A DNA stretch of 64,000 nucleotides from an uncultured Rhodocyclaceae bacterium (GTDB lineage: Bacteria > Pseudomonadota > Gammaproteobacteria > Burkholderiales > Rhodocyclaceae), in contig OU015322.1 in assembly GCA_907163225.1 (NCBI GenBank), positions 620,001 through 684,000 on the forward strand. The letters are read 5' to 3'. The translations under genes were made by a program, and so were the position numbers. Below the pieces are notes generated by a model. The model was not told the origin of the DNA and did not search any database. It was given only the letters and a program-made list of their open reading frames with translations. Below, piece by piece: positions 11,578 through 21,849 of this stretch (position 1 is its first letter; each line of letters begins with the position of its first letter).

Positions 11578-13668
11578 ATGAATAGAGGGCACACGCATCA
11601 GGCCAGGTTATCCAGAATCGCGTTCGGCATTATCGTCGCCCTGGGATCGCATCTGGCACTGGGATCCGAAGACGATCCTTTCTTCGACCTTGATCTCAAG
11701 GAAGTCCTCAATCTCGAAATAACCTCCGTATCCAAAAAGCCGCAGACAGTTTCCCGTGCCGCCGCCGCTGTCTTCGTTATCACCAGCGACGATATCCGCC
11801 GCTCCGGTGCCAGCACCATCCCCGACCTGTTGCGAATGGCCCCGGGCATCCAGGTTGGCCAAATCAGCAACAACACCTGGGGCGTCAGCTCCCGTGGCAT
11901 GGATGGCCGGTTCACCAACAAACTGCTCGTGCTCATCGATGGCCGAAGCCTCTATACGCCAACCTTCTCCGGCGTTTATTGGGATGTTCAGGACACCGTG
12001 CTAGCCGATATCGAACGCATCGAAGTCATCCGCGGCCCCGGTGCGGCGCTGTGGGGGGCCAATGCCGTCAATGGCGTAATCAACATCATCACCAAATCGT
12101 CGGCAGCCACCCAGGGAGGACTGATTGAAGCCGCCGCCGGCAGCAATGATCGTGGCACAGGTTCGGTACGTTATGGCGGCAAAGTGGGCGACATCGGCCA
12201 CTGGCGCATCTACGCCAAGGGCTTCGACCGCAACGGCTCGATTGTTGAATCCACTGGTGCACGCGGCGACGATAAATGGCAGCAACAGCGCGTTGGTTTC
12301 CGTACCGATTTGACACCCAGCGCCCGTGATGCGGTGACGGTTCAAGGTGATTATTACGACGGTCGATCCGGTGAATCAGCCTTTCTCAACAGCCTGAGCG
12401 CCCCCTATAACATCCTGACCGGAACCACCCAGACGGTTTCCGGCGGCAACCTGCTCGGTCGCTGGCAGCGCGACATCTCGGCCACCGACTCGTTCACCGT
12501 GCAAGGCTACTTCGATCATACGAAACGCGACTGGCCCGCACACTCGAACGAGGTTCGCAACACCGTTGACATCGATTTCCAGTATCGCAGCAAGCGACTG
12601 AGCGGTCACGACCTGGTCATCGGCGCTGGATACCGCCTGAACCAAGACGAGATGACACCGTCGTTCACCGGCATCCCGTCAAATATTCTGCAGTTTTCCA
12701 CCTTCTCCCCGGCGTCATCCGAAAATTCGCTCTACAGCCTTTTCATTCAGGACGACATCACCCTGATGCAGAAGGAACTGGTGCTCACCCTCGGCACCAA
12801 GCTGGAACACAACGACTACACGGGCCTGGAACACCAGCCAAACGTCAAACTGTTGTGGACGCCCAGCGAGACAACAACCTTCTGGGGATCAGCCGCGCGT
12901 GCGGTCCGCACCCCCAGCCGCATCGACAGTGGCGGCTCGGTCAATCAGACGGTACTGCCCCCGCTCTCGTCGAGAAATCCCTTGGCTCTGCCAGTCCTGA
13001 TCACTGCCCAAGGTCGCGTCGACACCGAAACCGTGATTGCCTACGAAGCCGGCTGGAAGCAACGCATCACGCCGACGCTCAGTTTTGATCTCGCTGTTTT
13101 CCACAATAACTACAAGGATCTCAGGACCGGCCTATTCGGTACGCCTGTATGCCAACCATCCCCGTTTGTCTGCTTCTTCACCCCCAGTCAAGCCTACATC
13201 CAGCAACCAACCCTCGCGAGCAACCAGGCCACGGGGCAGAGCAACGGCATGGAACTCTCAGCCGACTGGCGCGTTCGTCCGGATCTGCGATTCCAGTTTT
13301 CCTGGACAGAACTGCGTGTGCGCATGAAGGAAGAACCCCATGCCTTCACGACTGATCGCGAAGGCAGCACGCCAAAACATCAACTCGGACTGCGCATGGC
13401 GTGGAACCCAAGGTCGGATACCGACGTGGATATCTGGTTACGTCACGTCAGCAAACTGCCACTAGTCAGCGAGGGTGTTCCCCCGATTCCCGCCTACAAC
13501 GAAGCCGACATGCGCCTCGCCTGGCGACCGTCGAAGGGGCTGGAGCTCGCACTGGTTGGACGCAATCTCCTGCACAAGCGCCACAAGGAATTTGCCTCCG
13601 AACTGCTTGACGTTCAGCAGATGCAGATTGAACGCGCCGTCTTTGGCCAGCTTAACTGGAAATTCTGA
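11578..13668 (+). CDS. TonB-dependent outer-membrane receptor
   Basis: 696 aa. Signal peptide (IAFGIIVALGSHLALGS), a motif LDLKEVLNLEITSVSKK typical of one TonB-receptor group, a plug domain (about residues 50-165; SGASTIPDLLRMAPGIQV, IEVIRGPGAALWGANAVNGVINI) and a C-terminal beta-barrel ending in an aromatic residue (GQLNWKF). The ligand is not evident. It is followed after 34 bases by a YfiR-like periplasmic protein and then a hybrid kinase, which suggests a sensing role rather than simple iron uptake. GGGGG precedes the start at an acceptable distance. Confidence 0.92.
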   Translation: MNRGHTHQARLSRIAFGIIVALGSHLALGSEDDPFFDLDLKEVLNLEITSVSKKPQTVSRAAAAVFVITSDDIRRSGASTIPDLLRMAPGIQVGQISNNTWGVSSRGMDGRFTNKLLVLIDGRSLYTPTFSGVYWDVQDTVLADIERIEVIRGPGAALWGANAVNGVINIITKSSAATQGGLIEAAAGSNDRGTGSVRYGGKVGDIGHWRIYAKGFDRNGSIVESTGARGDDKWQQQRVGFRTDLTPSARDAVTVQGDYYDGRSGESAFLNSLSAPYNILTGTTQTVSGGNLLGRWQRDISATDSFTVQGYFDHTKRDWPAHSNEVRNTVDIDFQYRSKRLSGHDLVIGAGYRLNQDEMTPSFTGIPSNILQFSTFSPASSENSLYSLFIQDDITLMQKELVLTLGTKLEHNDYTGLEHQPNVKLLWTPSETTTFWGSAARAVRTPSRIDSGGSVNQTVLPPLSSRNPLALPVLITAQGRVDTETVIAYEAGWKQRITPTLSFDLAVFHNNYKDLRTGLFGTPVCQPSPFVCFFTPSQAYIQQPTLASNQATGQSNGMELSADWRVRPDLRFQFSWTELRVRMKEEPHAFTTDREGSTPKHQLGLRMAWNPRSDTDVDIWLRHVSKLPLVSEGVPPIPAYNEADMRLAWRPSKGLELALVGRNLLHKRHKEFASELLDVQQMQIERAVFGQLNWKF

Positions 13669-13702
13669 CAGATCCTGAGACGCATCAATCCGCCTCCCGA
13701 CC

Positions 13703-14248
13703 ATGCCACCCGTCCGTAGCGCCGCGGCAGCCATCTTGTCAGCAATCATGCTGATGTCGGCGCACGCCTGGGCGCAGACGGCGCCGCGGGAGGAACGCAT
13801 CAAGGCAGCCCTGATTTTCAAGCTGGTCAAATTCGTCGAGTGGCCAGCATCGCTGCTCGCCAGCAACGCCCCCCTGCAGATTTGCGCCTATGGCAACTCA
13901 GGCGTTACCGAAGCGCTAGCCGCAGCCGATGGCAAACCGGCACGCGACCGAACGGCCAAGTTTCACAAGCTGGACTCGCTCTCGGCCAACGACATCAAGG
14001 GTTGCCATGTTCTGTTCATTGCCGCCGGCACCCGAGAGCTGGCCAACGGTGTCCCGCCGGTGCTGCGTAATCGTGGCAGCGGACTGCTCACCATCAGCGA
14101 CAACCCGGATTTTGCAAGGCGCGGCGGCATGATTGGATTGAATCAAGGTGAAAACAAGATCACCTTCGAAATAAACCTTCGCCTGGCGCGCGATGGCGGG
14201 CTTGAGCCAGGCGCCTCTTTGCTGGAATTGGCGACTGTCATAGACTAG
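13703..14248 (+). CDS. YfiR-like (DUF4154) periplasmic protein
   Basis: 181 aa with a signal peptide ([15 protein letters not shown]). Family features: [15 protein letters not shown] at the mature N-terminus, [20 protein letters not shown], and the end [21 protein letters not shown]. YfiR-type proteins are periplasmic repressors of inner-membrane signalling proteins (YfiN in Pseudomonas). The gene lies 4 bases before a membrane kinase with a periplasmic sensor domain, so that kinase is the likely partner (inference). Confidence 0.88.
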   Translation: MPPVRSAAAAILSAIMLMSAHAWAQTAPREERIKAALIFKLVKFVEWPASLLASNAPLQICAYGNSGVTEALAAADGKPARDRTAKFHKLDSLSANDIKGCHVLFIAAGTRELANGVPPVLRNRGSGLLTISDNPDFARRGGMIGLNQGENKITFEINLRLARDGGLEPGASLLELATVID

Positions 14249-14252
14249 CCCG

Positions 14253-17057
14253 ATGCAACCGCCCAGCCTGGCCTCATCAACCCCGACTTCGATCCGTGAA
14301 AAACTTCGGCGGCTCATCTGGTCAACCGTTGGCAGCGCCCTGGCCTTCGTCACCATCGCTTTCGTAGCCTTCCAGTTCTGGTCTTTTCACACCGCCATTA
14401 CCGAACGTCTGTCGGCCATTTCGATGGTTTTGTCCAGCAACGTCAAGGCTGCGCTGGAATTTGACGAACCACGGCAGGCGGAAAAACTCCTGGAGTCCCT
14501 CTCGGCCGAGCAGGACATATCTTCGGTTACGGTACTAAACGGCAACGGAGAATACTTTGCCGGCCACGGCAAGCAGGCTTCAGAAACGCCAGCCGAGGTG
14601 CATGGCGACGCCTGGTTGAAGGCAAATATCGAGGCTAAAACACAGGCGTTTCGCTTCCAGGTGGATGCCATCGACCACGTGTCACCCATCATGATGTATG
14701 GCGAAGCCATTGGCTTCCTGCACCTTCACGCCAGCCCCAAGCGCTTTTATACCGAGCTGGCCTTCAGCATCCTGATGATTCTTGGCGTCACGGTTCTGTC
14801 CGCCTGGTTTGCCCTGTACTGGGCATATCGGCTGCAACGAAGGATTGTCTCCCCAATTTTCCATCTCGCAGACTCGATGCGCAAAGTAACCAGCGACCAG
14901 GATTTTTCGCTGCGCGCCCGCAAGGAGGAAGATGATGAAATCGGTCAGTTGACCGATGGTTTTAACCGGATGCTGGCCCAAATCGAAGAGCGTGACCGAG
15001 AACTGGCCAAGACCAACCTGGATTTGAAACTTGCCGTGGCCGACGCAAATCTGGCAAAGGCACGCGCGGAAGAAGCCACCCAGTCAAAATCCATGTTCCT
15101 GGCGAACATGAGTCACGAGATTCGTACGCCAATGAACGGTGTGCTGGGCATGATCGAGCTATTGCTCGATTCGCCGCTCATGGAAGAGCAGCGACGCCAG
15201 GCCGAAACCGCCCTCCGTTCAGGGCAGGCGCTGGTTAACGTGATCAGCGACATCCTCGATTTTTCCAAGATTGAAGCCGGCAAACTCGAACTCGACCCGA
15301 CAGATTTCGCGTTACGCGACATGACCGAGGACGTCATTGGCCTATTCGCCGAAGCGGCTCAGAACAAGGGGCTTGAGATCAGTTGCCGAATGGCGGAAGA
15401 CGTCCCGCTCTGGGCCAATGCGGACTCTGGCCGACTACGGCAGGTGCTTTCAAATTTGCTCAGCAATGCGATCAAATTTACCGAGCGCGGTGAAATCAAA
15501 CTGGAGATTACTGCCCACACAGGCCCGGACAAGCTGATCGATCTGCGTTTCGAGGTTCAGGATACCGGTCGCGGCATTTGCACCGACAAGCAGGCGTCCA
15601 TCTTCCAGGAATTCGACCAGGGCGAGGTCAGCACCGCACGCCACTACGGTGGTACCGGCTTGGGCCTTGCCATTGTTCGCCGCCTCTGCCAACTGATGGG
15701 CGGCGAAGTGGGCGTCACCAGCCAACTAGGCGCCGGAAGCACCTTCTGGTTCACCGTCAAAGCCAGGCCGGCAGCGGAACAGGCGCTTGCCGAATTCGAG
15801 CGCGATGACAATGGACTGAAAGGGCGTCGGGTTCTGATTGTTGATGACAACAACACGAATCGCGAGATCATGCTCATGCACACGCAGGGCTGGGGCATGG
15901 CCGCGGAAACAGCAGCCGATGGCAACGAGGCACTCGACAAGCTGCGCATGGCGGCGGTCTGCGGCCAGCCTTACGACATCGTGTTGCTCGACATGCTGAT
16001 GCCAGGCATGAGCGGTATCGACCTGAGCCGCAAAATACGCGCTGAACCTCAGCTCTTCCCGAACATCCGCATCGTCATGCTGACCTCGCTGAATCGCATT
16101 TCGGCGACGCGCAGTGCCCGCGACGCCGGCGTGGACAAGCACCTGGTCAAGCCTGTCCGAAAATCCCGGATGTTCAACGCGGTGTGCATTGTGCTTGGCC
16201 TGGCACCCGACGACGGCGAGGCCAATATGTCTGGCGAGGAGCAGCCAGACACGCTGGTTTCGGTCAAAGTGCTGCTGGTGGAAGACAACCCCGTCAATCA
16301 AGAAGTGGCCGGCGCCATCCTGCGCCGCTTTGGTTGCGAAGTAGCCATCGCGGAAGGCGGTATCGACGGCGTTGCGGAGGCCACCTCAAAGCCTTGGGAC
16401 ATCATTCTCATGGACTGCCAGATGCCCGATCTGGACGGCTACGAAGCAACCCGCCGCATTCGTGCCTGGGAGGCAGAACAAGCCGCTGCCGGCAAGCACT
16501 TGCCGCGGATGCCGATTATCGCGCTCACGGCAAACGCCATGCGCGGCAGCAGGGAGCAATGCCTGGCTGCCGGCATGGACGACTACGTGACCAAGCCATT
16601 CCGGCAAAAGCTCCTGTTCGACACCATGAGCCGATATGTCGCCGTCGCTTCCAGTCCCGAGCTGTCCGTCGAGCCGGTCACCAGCGCTGACAAGACGGGA
16701 CTGGCATTGAACCCGGCTGGACTGGATACGCTTCGCAACATGGACCGATCCGGGAAAGGACTATTTGTCGGCCGGGTAATCGACGCTTACCTTGCTGACA
16801 CCCCCAGACAGATGGCCAATGCGTGGGATGCCCTGACTTCGGGAAACCATCAGGCCCTGAGGCTGGCTGCCCATACGATGAAGTCGGCCAGCGCGACCGT
16901 TGGCGCCGATAGCCTTGCCGCCATCTGCCGCGACATTGAAGGCCAGACGATACACGGCCAACTTGACGGTCTGGAAGGCAAACTTTCTGAAGCGTCCCTC
17001 CTGCTTGATCAGGTTGTTGCCGAACTGCAGGCATTGCGCCACCGCGAATTGGCATAA
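14253..17057 (+). CDS. Hybrid sensor histidine kinase (CHASE8-HAMP-HisKA-HATPase-REC-REC-HPt)
   Basis: 934 aa. Two membrane helices (about 25-45 and 168-190) bracket a CHASE8-like periplasmic domain. Then follow HAMP (about 190-245), HisKA with phospho-acceptor His288 ([10 protein letters not shown]), an ATPase domain ([18 protein letters not shown]), receiver 1 with Asp580 ([12 protein letters not shown]), receiver 2 with Asp721 ([15 protein letters not shown]) and an HPt domain with His874 (AAHTMKSAS). The layout is BarA-like. The phosphate relay should pass H-D-H to a separate response regulator, which is not in the window. Confidence 0.94.
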   Translation: MQPPSLASSTPTSIREKLRRLIWSTVGSALAFVTIAFVAFQFWSFHTAITERLSAISMVLSSNVKAALEFDEPRQAEKLLESLSAEQDISSVTVLNGNGEYFAGHGKQASETPAEVHGDAWLKANIEAKTQAFRFQVDAIDHVSPIMMYGEAIGFLHLHASPKRFYTELAFSILMILGVTVLSAWFALYWAYRLQRRIVSPIFHLADSMRKVTSDQDFSLRARKEEDDEIGQLTDGFNRMLAQIEERDRELAKTNLDLKLAVADANLAKARAEEATQSKSMFLANMSHEIRTPMNGVLGMIELLLDSPLMEEQRRQAETALRSGQALVNVISDILDFSKIEAGKLELDPTDFALRDMTEDVIGLFAEAAQNKGLEISCRMAEDVPLWANADSGRLRQVLSNLLSNAIKFTERGEIKLEITAHTGPDKLIDLRFEVQDTGRGICTDKQASIFQEFDQGEVSTARHYGGTGLGLAIVRRLCQLMGGEVGVTSQLGAGSTFWFTVKARPAAEQALAEFERDDNGLKGRRVLIVDDNNTNREIMLMHTQGWGMAAETAADGNEALDKLRMAAVCGQPYDIVLLDMLMPGMSGIDLSRKIRAEPQLFPNIRIVMLTSLNRISATRSARDAGVDKHLVKPVRKSRMFNAVCIVLGLAPDDGEANMSGEEQPDTLVSVKVLLVEDNPVNQEVAGAILRRFGCEVAIAEGGIDGVAEATSKPWDIILMDCQMPDLDGYEATRRIRAWEAEQAAAGKHLPRMPIIALTANAMRGSREQCLAAGMDDYVTKPFRQKLLFDTMSRYVAVASSPELSVEPVTSADKTGLALNPAGLDTLRNMDRSGKGLFVGRVIDAYLADTPRQMANAWDALTSGNHQALRLAAHTMKSASATVGADSLAAICRDIEGQTIHGQLDGLEGKLSEASLLLDQVVAELQALRHRELA

Positions 17058-17127
17058 TCGCCGCGTGGTGGCGCCGCCTGTCGCCAAAGGGCGAACGGGC
17101 GCTGACGGAAACCGATACCGCGAGCTG

Positions 17128-17160
17128 CCACGGTCAACCGGAAAAAGCGGCCAAAATTCG
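17128..17160 (+). repeat. Dispersed repeat, copy 1
   Basis: Begins CCACGGTCAACCGGAAAAA and continues GCGGCCAAAATTCG. It shares 19 identical leading bases with the copies at 27224 and 33976. It lies 71 bases after the hybrid-kinase stop. GGCCAA ... TTGGCC follows as a weak hairpin. Confidence 0.8.
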
Positions 17161-17216
17161 AACCTTGGCCAAACCTGATCGGAAAAACCCGTGCCGCCGG
17201 GGATGTACTACCCTGC

Positions 17217-18182
17217 TCAGGCCGCGAACCGCCCAAGATCTGCAAAGGAACCAAGCAACCCCAGCGTTGCCGCCTGCATAGCCGCGGCAAAAGGATCGTG
17301 CCCGACGCCCTCGATCCAGGTGCGACCGGCATTCGGCAGTTTTTCCAGCAACACGGCAGTCGCGCTGGCTGGACAAACGTGGTCGGCGATGCCTTGCACA
17401 ACGTGGATAGGCACATTGGCTGCCGCAATGCACTCGGCAGCTGCCAGCACGCCGCCTGCCGGAATGAAGCAGGCGTGGCTGAAATAATGCAGTTGCAGGC
17501 GATAGCGTGCCTGCAACGAATCGATCTCACCTGGACGCAAAGCCCTGATCGGCGACCGGGCCAGGGCGCACTCCCAGCCATGCCAGGCAGCGACGTGGGG
17601 CGCCAGTGTTGAGGGATGGCCGTTGCAAAAGCACTCAGCCAGCCAAGGCAGCATGGCACCTGGCAGTTCCGGTGTGCCAAGCGCCGCCCATTTCTGCCAC
17701 GCCGCAGGATGATGCTGGCGGGCGCCGCCAAAGAACCAGTCGAGATCGGCCGCTCGCGCCAAAAACGGGTTGCGCAACAGCAGGCCGCTGAGCTGCGCGG
17801 GATACGCTGCTGCATACAAAATGCCGAGCGTGGCGCCCCACGAGCCGCCCATCACCAACCATTGGTCTATCGCCAGATGCCGGCGCAAAATTTCAATGTC
17901 GTCGATCAGTAGCAACGTCGTGTTGTCCTCGCAGCCCCCGGCAGGCAAACTTTTGCAGGCACCGCGCTGGTCAAGCAGGATGACGCGATAACGCTCAGGG
18001 TCGAAAAAGCCGGCCATGAGCGGCGAGCAACCGGAACCGGGGCCGCCGTGCAAAACCAGTACGGGAATGCCCGCCAGCGCCCCCCGTTGCTCGTAGTAAA
18101 TGCGATGGCCGCCGGAGACTGGCAACCAGCCGCTGTCATACGGTGGCAGCAGCGAATGCAAGGTGGCGGAAGCGGCGGTCAT
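17217..18182 (-). CDS. pip: Proline iminopeptidase (alpha/beta hydrolase, S33)
   Basis: 321 aa from the ATG at 18182; a GTG at 18209 is an alternative. It cleaves N-terminal proline from peptides. Visible features: oxyanion region VLHGGPGSGCSP, DQRGACKSLPAGGCEDNTT (family-typical after DQRG), nucleophile elbow GGSWGATLG, and later acidic and histidine positions (VQGIADHVCPAS and EGVGHDPFA) completing a Ser-Asp-His triad. The usual DQRGCGRS is DQRGACKS here, a small variation. Monocistronic, divergent from the pqq genes. Confidence 0.88.
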   Translation of the reverse strand: MTAASATLHSLLPPYDSGWLPVSGGHRIYYEQRGALAGIPVLVLHGGPGSGCSPLMAGFFDPERYRVILLDQRGACKSLPAGGCEDNTTLLLIDDIEILRRHLAIDQWLVMGGSWGATLGILYAAAYPAQLSGLLLRNPFLARAADLDWFFGGARQHHPAAWQKWAALGTPELPGAMLPWLAECFCNGHPSTLAPHVAAWHGWECALARSPIRALRPGEIDSLQARYRLQLHYFSHACFIPAGGVLAAAECIAAANVPIHVVQGIADHVCPASATAVLLEKLPNAGRTWIEGVGHDPFAAAMQAATLGLLGSFADLGRFAA

Positions 18183-18269
18183 GCCGGCCATTTTACCCAT
18201 CGTCGGCACCGGCTAACCGGCACGACCGGAATCTCATGAAAATCATGATGGCCAATTCATAAATCCTCC

Positions 18270-18357
18270 GGGGCGCCAAGTCGCGCCCCTTGCGATAGTT
18301 CAATCCAGTCCGCCGCATCGCTGAAAGCAGCGGACAACCGGCGGCATGTGCTGCCGG
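18270..18357 (+). promoter_or_regulatory. Hairpin-rich pqqA leader
   Basis: Three successive inverted repeats lie in the 120 bases before pqqA: GGGGCGC/GCGCCCC (18270-18289), TCCGCCGC/GCAGCGGA (18309-18334, one mismatch) and CCGGCGGCA/TGCTGCCGG (18338-18357, one G-T pair). None has a clear T-run. They may shape mRNA stability or translation of pqqA. Function is not shown by sequence. Confidence 0.45.
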
Positions 18358-18386
18358 ACTTTCAATCCATAACGGAGACTATCGAC

Positions 18387-18461
18387 ATGAAATGGGAAAC
18401 CCCGACCGCTTGTGACTTCCGCTTCGGCTTCGAAATCACGATGTACATCGCCGCCCGCTAA
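18387..18461 (+). CDS. pqqA: PQQ precursor peptide PqqA
   Basis: 24-residue peptide starting MKWETPTACDFRFGFE and ending MYIAAR. It contains the conserved Glu16 and Tyr20 (motif E-I-T-M-Y) that are cross-linked by the radical-SAM enzyme PqqE and become the carbon skeleton of pyrroloquinoline quinone. It has CGGAG upstream of the ATG and lies 50 bases before pqqB. Size, motif and operon make it certain. Confidence 0.97.
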   Translation: MKWETPTACDFRFGFEITMYIAAR

Positions 18462-18511
18462 GGGATCCGCCGTCATCGCGGCTACGGCCGGGATGACGGT
18501 TCCAAATAACC

Positions 18512-19432
18512 ATGAAACTGATCATTCTCGGCGCCTCGGCCGGCGGCGGCTTCCCGCAGTGGAACTGCAACTGCCGCAATTGCGCCGGCATCCGCGACGG
18601 CAGCGTCCGCGCCAAACCGCGCACCCAGTCATCGATCTGCGTCAGCGCCGACGACGGCCAGGACTGGGCCCTGCTCAACGCCTCGCCCGACGTCCTGCAA
18701 CAGATCAAGGCCACCCCCGAATTGCAGCCGAACCGCGCCCTGCGCGACACCGGCATCGGCGGCACCCTCCTCGTCGACGGCCAGATCGACCACGCCACCG
18801 GCCTCTTCATGCTGCGCGAGCAGAAGTCGAAAATGCCGCTGTGGTGCGCCGAGCCGGTCTACGAAGACCTGACCACTGGCAACCCGGTTCTCAAGGTGCT
18901 GGAACACTACTGCGGTGTCGACCGCCACGACATCCCGCTCGACGGCACGCCCTTCGCCATGCCCAAGGTCCCCGGCATCGAATTCTCCGTGCTGCCGCTG
19001 TCCAGCAAGGCTGCGCCCTACTCGCCGCACCGCGAAGCCTCGGTGGACGGCGACAACGTTGGCGTCACCATCACCGACCAGCTCAGCGGCCACAAGCTGT
19101 TCTACGCCCCCGGTCTCGGCGCCCGCACGCCGGAAGTCTTCGCCCGCATGGCGGAAGCCGACTGCGTGATGGTCGACGGCACATTCTGGACCGACGACGA
19201 AATGATCGCCGCCGGCCTGTCCACCAAGACCGCCCGCGACATCGGCCACCTGCCGCAATCCGGCCCCGGCGGCATGATGGACTGGCTGGATGAGCTGCCG
19301 AAACACGTGCGCAAGATCCTCATCCACATCAACAACACCAATCCCATCCTCGACGAAAACTCGCCGCAGCGCGCCGAACTAACCCGGCGCGGCATCGAGG
19401 TTGCCGAAGACGGCGCCCGCATCACCATTTAA
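18512..19432 (+). CDS. pqqB: PQQ biosynthesis protein PqqB
   Basis: 306 aa metallo-beta-lactamase-fold protein. It starts [20 protein letters not shown], with the family cysteines (CNCRNCAGI). PqqB acts as an iron-dependent hydroxylase on the tyrosine-derived part of the PQQ intermediate. Other family stretches are [13 protein letters not shown] and [11 protein letters not shown]. Second gene of pqqABCDE. Confidence 0.97.
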   Translation: MKLIILGASAGGGFPQWNCNCRNCAGIRDGSVRAKPRTQSSICVSADDGQDWALLNASPDVLQQIKATPELQPNRALRDTGIGGTLLVDGQIDHATGLFMLREQKSKMPLWCAEPVYEDLTTGNPVLKVLEHYCGVDRHDIPLDGTPFAMPKVPGIEFSVLPLSSKAAPYSPHREASVDGDNVGVTITDQLSGHKLFYAPGLGARTPEVFARMAEADCVMVDGTFWTDDEMIAAGLSTKTARDIGHLPQSGPGGMMDWLDELPKHVRKILIHINNTNPILDENSPQRAELTRRGIEVAEDGARITI

Positions 19433-19445
19433 ACGAGAGACAGCC

Positions 19446-20237
19446 ATGATCCGAGCCGACATCCTTGCCGAATCCCACGACGCCGACGACGGCCGCCCGG
19501 CCTGGAGCCGCGAAGAATTCGAAGCGCAGCTGCGCGAGAACGGCAAGGCCTATCACATCCACCACCCGTTCAACGTCATGCTCAACACCGGCCACGCCAC
19601 GCCCGAGCAGATTCGCGGTTGGGTGGCCAACCGCTACTACTACCAGATCGCCATTCCGGTGAAAGACGCGGCGATCATGGCCAACTGCCCGGACCGCGAG
19701 GTGCGCCGGGGCTGGGTGCAGCGCATCCTCGACCATGACGGTTTCGAATACGGCCTGCCGAATGGCGAAAAAATGCTCGACGCCGGCGGCATCGAAGCCT
19801 GGATACGCCTCGGCGAAGCCGTCGGCCTGACCCGCGAGGAAATCGTCGATCTGCGCCACGTGTTGCCCGGTGTCCGCTTCGCCGTCGACGCCTACATCAA
19901 CTTCGCCCGCCGCGCCCCGTGGCAGGAGGCCGTCTGCTCGTCGCTGACCGAACTGTTCGCCCCGGTCATCCACCTCCAGCGCCTGGCCACCTGGCCCGGG
20001 CACTACCCGTGGATCGAATCGTCCGGCCTGCAATATTTCCGCAACCGGACCAGCCAGGCGCCGCGCGATGTGATTCAGGGGCTCAACGTCACGCTCGACT
20101 ACTTCCGCACCCGCGCCATGCAGGAACGCGCCGTGCAGATTCTCAAGTTCAAGCTCGACATCCTGTGGTCGATGAACGACGTCATGGGCCAGCACTACGG
20201 CACGAATGGTGTCGAGGCCGAACGGAAAGTCGCCTGA
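19446..20237 (+). CDS. pqqC: Pyrroloquinoline-quinone synthase PqqC
   Basis: 263 aa helical oxidase that performs the final ring closure and eight-electron oxidation to PQQ without a metal cofactor. Family stretches: [46 protein letters not shown] and [11 protein letters not shown] at 19446, 13 bases after pqqB. The stop overlaps pqqD (TGATG). Confidence 0.97.
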   Translation: MIRADILAESHDADDGRPAWSREEFEAQLRENGKAYHIHHPFNVMLNTGHATPEQIRGWVANRYYYQIAIPVKDAAIMANCPDREVRRGWVQRILDHDGFEYGLPNGEKMLDAGGIEAWIRLGEAVGLTREEIVDLRHVLPGVRFAVDAYINFARRAPWQEAVCSSLTELFAPVIHLQRLATWPGHYPWIESSGLQYFRNRTSQAPRDVIQGLNVTLDYFRTRAMQERAVQILKFKLDILWSMNDVMGQHYGTNGVEAERKVA

Positions 20238-20512
20238 TGGACGGTACGCCGCGCCTCGGCCACGGCTTCCGTTTTCAGTGGGAGCCGGCGCAGCAATGTC
20301 ACGTGCTGCTCTACCCGGAAGGCATGATCAAGCTCAACCAGAGCGGCGGCGAGATCCTTGCCCGCTGCGACGGCCAGCGCGACGTCACGGCCATCGTCGC
20401 CGATCTTGAAGCGGCATTTTCAGCCAGCGGCTTGCGCGGCGATGTCGAGGCCTTCCTCGCCATGGCCATCGAAAAACGCTGGCTGCGCCTGGAAACCGGA
20501 GCCAAAACATGA
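20237..20512 (+). CDS. pqqD: PQQ biosynthesis chaperone PqqD
   Basis: 91 aa peptide-binding protein that presents PqqA to PqqE. Family residues: YPEGMIKLNQSGGEIL and CDGQRDVTAIVADLE, a winged-helix-like RRE fold. Start overlaps pqqC by one base and the end overlaps pqqE by four. Confidence 0.96.
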   Translation: MDGTPRLGHGFRFQWEPAQQCHVLLYPEGMIKLNQSGGEILARCDGQRDVTAIVADLEAAFSASGLRGDVEAFLAMAIEKRWLRLETGAKT

Positions 20513-21654
20513 ACGCCCCGGCCAAAATCGGCCCGCCGATGTGGCTGCTGGCCGAAGTCACCTACCGCTGCCCGCTGCACTGCGTGTTCTGCTACAACCC
20601 GGTCGATTTCGCCAAGCACGAGACCGAACTGAGCACCGACGACTGGCTGCGCGTGCTGCGCGAAGGGCGCGAACTCGGTGCCGTGCAATGTGGTTTTTCC
20701 GGCGGCGAACCGCTGCTGCGCGACGATCTTGAAATCCTCATCGGCGAAGCCCGCCAGCTCGGCTACTACACCAACCTCATCACCTCCGGCGTCGGCCTCA
20801 CCGAAGCCCGACTCGACGCCTTCAAGGCCGCCGGCCTCGACCACATCCAGCTTTCTTTCCAGGATTCGACCAAGGAAATCAACGATTTCCTGACCCACAC
20901 GCGCACCTTCGACCTCAAGCAGAAGGTCGGCGAAATGATCAAGGCGCGCGGCTGGCCGATGGTCATGAACGTCGTCATCCATCGCCTCAACATCGATCAC
21001 ATCGGCCGCATCATCGAAATGGCCGACGAACTCGGCGCCGAATACCTCGAACTGGCCAACGCCCAGTACTACTCGTGGGCGCTGCTCAACCGCGACCAGC
21101 TCATGCCGTCGCGCGAGCAACTGCACCGCGCCGAAGCCATCACCGACGAGTGGAAAGCCAAACTCGCCGAACGCATGCGCATCCTTTTCGTCGTCCCCGA
21201 TTACCACGAAGGCAAGCCCAAGAAATGCATGAACGGCTGGGGCAACGTCTTCCTGACCGTAACGCCTGACGGCACCGCGCTGCCCTGCCACACCGCCCGC
21301 ATGCTGCCCGGCCTGAGTTTCCCCAACGTCCGCGACAGCAGCCTGCGCGAGATATGGTACGAATCAGAAGGCTTCAACCACTATCGCGGCACCGGCTGGA
21401 TGAAAAAGCCCTGCCGCGACTGCGACAAAAAAGAAGAAGACCTCGGCGGCTGCCGCTGCCAGGCCTACCTGCTGACCGGCGATGCCGACGCGGCCGACCC
21501 GGTCTGCCCGAAAAGCCCGCACCATGAAATCGTCAGCGCGGCGCTTGAAAACTCCGGAAACCATGACCGCCAGACACAGCCCCTCATTTTTCGCGACCCG
21601 AAAGAAAGCCGGCGACTGATCGGGGAAGCCGAAGCGCCAGCATCAAGCGACTGA
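20509..21654 (+). CDS. pqqE: PqqA peptide cyclase PqqE (radical SAM)
   Basis: 381 aa radical SAM/SPASM enzyme that forms the Glu-Tyr carbon-carbon bond in PqqA. The SAM cluster motif is CPLHCVFCYNP (CxxxCxxC). SAM-binding GGEPLLRDD follows. C-terminal auxiliary cluster cysteines are seen in KCMNGWGNV, LPCHTARM, CRDCDKK and GGCRCQAYLLTGD. Last gene of the operon. Confidence 0.97.
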   Translation: MNAPAKIGPPMWLLAEVTYRCPLHCVFCYNPVDFAKHETELSTDDWLRVLREGRELGAVQCGFSGGEPLLRDDLEILIGEARQLGYYTNLITSGVGLTEARLDAFKAAGLDHIQLSFQDSTKEINDFLTHTRTFDLKQKVGEMIKARGWPMVMNVVIHRLNIDHIGRIIEMADELGAEYLELANAQYYSWALLNRDQLMPSREQLHRAEAITDEWKAKLAERMRILFVVPDYHEGKPKKCMNGWGNVFLTVTPDGTALPCHTARMLPGLSFPNVRDSSLREIWYESEGFNHYRGTGWMKKPCRDCDKKEEDLGGCRCQAYLLTGDADAADPVCPKSPHHEIVSAALENSGNHDRQTQPLIFRDPKESRRLIGEAEAPASSD

Positions 21655-21672
21655 TTGGGTGGTTGGCCATTT

Positions 21673-21705
21673 CTACGGTGAACCGGAAAAACTGGGAAAT
21701 TTGAG
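21673..21705 (+). repeat. Dispersed repeat, copy 4 (diverged)
   Basis: CTACGGTGAACCGGAAAAA followed by CTGGGAAATTTGAG; it differs from the 19-base core at two positions. It starts 18 bases after the pqqE stop. Confidence 0.65.
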
Positions 21706-21709
21706 CCAG

Positions 21710-21830
21710 ATAAAGCGGCAGCATAAGTGAGTCAGGGTCAGTTGCCTCCCGAAGTACATCAGCCTGAGCGTCGTCGTTGCAGAGAATCATCAAATCGATG
21801 TCCGATGCGTCAAGTTTGTCACGGTTGACT
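21710..21830 (-). pseudogene. Possible nucleotidyltransferase (MNT-type) fragment
   Basis: One minus-strand frame reads KLDASDIDLMILCNDD and then QADVLREATDP. The SDIDLMI string is typical of the metal-binding motif in minimal nucleotidyltransferases. There is no start and no gene-length frame. It directly abuts the IS4 remnant. Weak evidence; it could be chance. Confidence 0.25.
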
Positions 21831-21849
21831 GTGCAAAACAGATGCCATT

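Noticed and set aside
11346-11594. Minus-strand frame in the hpnE-receptor gap
   Set aside because: No ribosome-binding site or recognisable motif, and it would overlap the receptor's leader.
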